Of a stretch of 37,480 nucleotides of DNA, positions 35,926 through 37,480 are shown one piece after another. The translations under genes and the position numbers were made by a program. How positions within the stretch are numbered: the first letter of the stretch is position 1; each line of letters opens with the position of its first letter. This DNA comes from a virus: IMG/VR virus record IMGVR_UViG_3300019890_000013, positions 1 through 37,480 of that record. One strand, 5' to 3'. The notes under the pieces are model-generated. The model had not been told where the DNA came from. It did not search any database and saw only the letters and a program-made list of their open reading frames with translations.

Positions 35926-36189
35926 ATGAGCGATAACGACGAAACATACAAACTAGACACCACGCACCGAGCAACAGATAGACGTAATAGCAGAGTGATT
36001 GAGTGGGTTAGTGTAAAGGATAAAAAAATACCACCTAAGAATACAAAATTGCTATTTAAGATATTCAATGAAGATTTAGCGTTAGGACATTTTAATGAAT
36101 GTTTTATTACTGAAAATTGGAAACTATTAGGGAAAAAAATAACCCACTGGGCGGATATATCCCAACTAAAACCATCAGAGGATTTATAA
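35926..36189 (+). CDS. DUF551-like protein (second copy)
   Basis: ATG 35926 follows AGGTGAATGAG; a GTG three codons up is possible. After a polar 25-residue start (MSDNDETYKLDTTHRATDRR) the motif VIEWVSVKDKKIPPKNTKLL and the ending KKITHWADISQLKPSEDL match DUF551 (WISV-x-D-x-P at the start, ITHW-x-P late). The DUF551-like gene at 1480 has the same motifs. Confidence 0.7.
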   Translation: MSDNDETYKLDTTHRATDRRNSRVIEWVSVKDKKIPPKNTKLLFKIFNEDLALGHFNECFITENWKLLGKKITHWADISQLKPSEDL

Positions 36190-36470
36190 TGACAAACGAA
36201 GAATTCAAAGCAAAGTGGGAAGAAAAACAATATTTATCTGATGGTGTTTATGCCTGGTTTGATGGTTATCATATCTGGTTAGAGACGCTGGAAGGGAATA
36301 AAATAGCATTAGAACCAGACTGTATAAAACTATTTGGTATATATGACGAATCCTTACGCAAAGATATCCGCCGCGTGATGAAGTTAGGAGAATTCAGCGC
36401 TACAGACAAATGGTATAAAGATGCTGCTGAAAGTGAAACTGATATAGATACAATATCGGCTGTAGTTTAA
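36189..36470 (+). CDS. Hypothetical protein, 93 aa
   Basis: The ATG at 36189 overlaps the previous stop (TAATG), with GAGG ten bases before it. The product MTNEEFKAKWEEKQYLSDGV, then YAWFDGYHIWLETLEGNKIA is aromatic-rich with a likely beta fold and a short helical end (ESLRKDIRRVMKLGEF). No family recognised. Confidence 0.65.
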   Translation: MTNEEFKAKWEEKQYLSDGVYAWFDGYHIWLETLEGNKIALEPDCIKLFGIYDESLRKDIRRVMKLGEFSATDKWYKDAAESETDIDTISAVV

Positions 36471-36649
36471 TGATGAACATAACAGAATATAAGTTAACCA
36501 TAACTGATGATGTCAGGACTAAAACTCTAACCTATAGAGGAAATGAAAATATAATCTTAGAGTGTAATATCCCTCAAAATGAGGATAATTCTGCAATGCT
36601 TTTTCCACGTCACATACTAGAAAAGTTTATGGAAATGATTAATTCATGA
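36470..36649 (+). CDS. Hypothetical protein, 59 aa
   Basis: TAATGATG at the junction offers ATG 36470 (overlapping the stop) or 36473. The product NITEYKLTITDDVRTKTLTY, then RGNENIILECNIPQNEDNSA is beta-like and ends in a helix (PRHILEKFMEMINS). Its stop is shared with the next start by ATGA. Confidence 0.55.
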   Translation: MMNITEYKLTITDDVRTKTLTYRGNENIILECNIPQNEDNSAMLFPRHILEKFMEMINS

Positions 36650-36879
36650 TGAAATTAATAGAACAAAAATGTTTAGAATTAGCTAGAAAACATGCTGATA
36701 TATTAGAAGAAGAATGCAAAAAAGTGTGCGAACAATATGATATAGACCAAGCTAATTTAATTATTGAATATCATTCAGATAATTCTATCAAAATAAAGAT
36801 ACAAGCTTCTCATTTTAAGGTAACTAATGTATTTACATATGATGGTGGAGAAATTAGGAATGAAGCCTCTAGTGACTAA
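36646..36879 (+). CDS. Hypothetical protein, 77 aa
   Basis: The product MMKLIEQKCLELARKHADIL, then EEECKKVCEQYDIDQANLII has an N-terminal charged helix with three cysteines, followed by a beta-rich half (SIKIKIQASHFKVTNVFTYD). Coupled to the preceding gene by ATGA and overlapped by the next gene for 20 bp. Confidence 0.6.
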   Translation: MMKLIEQKCLELARKHADILEEECKKVCEQYDIDQANLIIEYHSDNSIKIKIQASHFKVTNVFTYDGGEIRNEASSD

Positions 36880-37024
36880 CCAAACACACTGCACTCAACT
36901 ACCAGATAGAGAATGTAAAGAAGATGATTGTTGTTTAAGAGTTTGTAATATACCAAAAGAAACATATGACAAAATGCATGAAATGATGGATAAAAGGAAT
37001 TGGAGCATTTCTTGTGAAAAATAA
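36860..37024 (+). CDS. Small Cys-rich protein, 54 aa
   Basis: ATG 36860 gives MKPLVTNQTHCTQLPDRECK, then EDDCCLRVCNIPKETYDKMH, with six cysteines in the first 40 residues or so. This start is set by GGTGGAGAAATT before it; an earlier in-frame ATG (36827) lies deep in the previous gene. Zinc binding or a disulfide-free metal cluster is plausible. Confidence 0.55.
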   Translation: MKPLVTNQTHCTQLPDRECKEDDCCLRVCNIPKETYDKMHEMMDKRNWSISCEK

Positions 37025-37048
37025 ACTATCAAACTATAAGAGTTAACA

Positions 37049-37216
37049 ATGAATAACAGACAATATATAAAATTACCAAAGAAAGAAAAGAAGAAACACA
37101 GAGATCATAATTTCATGATGTTTATCAAAAAACTTGAACGTGACGAAATACTGTTAAACAAATGCGAAATACCAAAGGATGATGGTTCAGTATATAAAAG
37201 GCCTTGGAAGTTATGA
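37049..37216 (+). CDS. Small basic protein, 55 aa
   Basis: ATG 37049 follows AAGAGTTAACA. The product MNNRQYIKLPKKEKKKHRDH, then NFMMFIKKLERDEILLNKCE is strongly basic at the start. After its stop, a tiny frame of 13 codons and then the Lys-rich zinc protein follow. Function unknown. Confidence 0.55.
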   Translation: MNNRQYIKLPKKEKKKHRDHNFMMFIKKLERDEILLNKCEIPKDDGSVYKRPWKL

Positions 37217-37246
37217 TCAAGAAAATACTATGTTTTTTTGGTTATC

Positions 37247-37480
37247 ATGACTGAAGAAGTTAAAACGTGTAAAAAACACGGGGAATTACAACAAAAAGAT
37301 ATATGGATAAGATCAGATAATCCACACTTATTCAAATGTAAAATTTGCAATAATGAAAGATCTAGAAATTACGTTAATAAAAACAGAGAAAAAATTAACG
37401 AATACAAGCAAAAATGGAGAGCAAAAAGAAAAAACGAAGGCTATATAAAACCAAAGCCAGAAAAGAGAGAAAAATATATG
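37247..37480 (+). CDS. 5' part of Lys-rich double zinc-motif protein
   Basis: ATG 37247 opens MTEEVKTCKKHGELQQKDIW and runs into CKICNNERSRNYVNKNREKI. Up to 37332 the sequence is unique; beyond that it repeats the left end, where the frame continues to 853. The one-base deletion in the right copy (about 37457) would break the frame soon after, so the left copy is taken as correct. No obvious RBS is seen, so restart from the preceding 13-codon frame (37213-37254) is possible. Confidence 0.8.
   Translation, partial: MTEEVKTCKKHGELQQKDIWIRSDNPHLFKCKICNNERSRNYVNKNREKINEYKQKWRAKRKNEGYIKPKPEKREKYM
37333..37480. repeat. Right copy of terminal redundancy
   Basis: It equals bases 1-149 less one C. 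It supports a circular map and gives a unique genome of about 37,332 bp. Headful packaging by P22-type terminases produces circularly permuted, redundant ends, which agrees with this. Confidence 0.9.

Noticed and set aside
37213-37254. 13-codon frame MIKKILCFFGYHD
   Set aside because: It resembles the start of DUF1660-like proteins (C-x-GYHD) but stops at once; likely a decayed gene start or a coupling leader, not enough for a gene call.
1-37480. CRISPR arrays, insertion sequences, rRNA genes
   Set aside because: No regularly spaced 24-40 bp repeats, no transposase motifs or IS-type inverted ends, and no rRNA-like sequence seen.

Overview
The window is an essentially complete genome of a small tailed phage of P22-like (podovirus) type. 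The first 149 bases recur at the last 148 bases with a single one-base difference, and one gene reads across the join. Unique length is therefore about 37.33 kb, and the molecule is circular, circularly permuted or terminally redundant. The base composition is AT-rich. The genes point to a Gram-negative host, probably a gammaproteobacterium: a lipoprotein with a lipobox, Sec-type signal peptides, a T4-type lysozyme and P22-family virion proteins. I cannot name the host. I see no integrase and no CI-type repressor, so a temperate lifestyle is not supported by what is visible.

Layout. On the minus strand, reading right to left, the region from about 30.0 kb to 26.0 kb carries two tiny membrane peptides, a replication initiator with a lambda-O-like iteron cluster inside its gene, several small proteins, a VRR-NUC nuclease, an HNH protein, a zinc-finger peptide, a T4-type lysozyme and a holin candidate. 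From 25.7 kb to 2.8 kb follow small terminase, a beta-rich structural protein, large terminase, portal, scaffold, a run of about ten small head-region proteins, coat, gp4-like and gp10-like connector/hub proteins, a needle-like protein, three ejection proteins (gp7, gp20 and gp16 positions) and a tail spike/fibre block. This is the P22 order terS-terL-portal-scaffold-coat-gp4-gp10-gp26-gp7-gp20-gp16.

Two plus-strand islands interrupt the minus-strand blocks. One (15.6-16.4 kb) sits between scaffold-side genes and coat. The other (26.7-27.3 kb) has a strong sigma70-type promoter and a ribbon-helix-helix gene. Both encode a small coiled-coil protein with one C-terminal membrane segment.

The plus-strand accessory region runs from 30.1 kb through the join to 2.74 kb. 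It begins with two Arc/CopG-like genes around a promoter that contains an 18-bp palindrome. It continues with a Sak4-type ATPase and an SSB-like partner, then a lipoprotein. A 390-bp noncoding segment follows, with a tRNA-like element, two matching palindromes 50 bp apart and a cruciform. Next come a DUF6948-like gene overlapped by a gene for an alternating-glycine peptide, and a Lar-family anti-restriction protein. The remainder is a long array of tiny, translationally coupled genes, many cysteine-rich, joined by near-identical stop/start junctions.

Most promising for follow-up: iterons conserved in two reading frames within the initiator gene; the alternating-glycine peptide and the structured DNA upstream of its operon; a parS-like 16-mer at the HNH promoter; phased 11-bp repeats beside the coat gene; and the repeated junction motif of the small-gene array. 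All functional names rest on reading motifs by eye; no database search was run.
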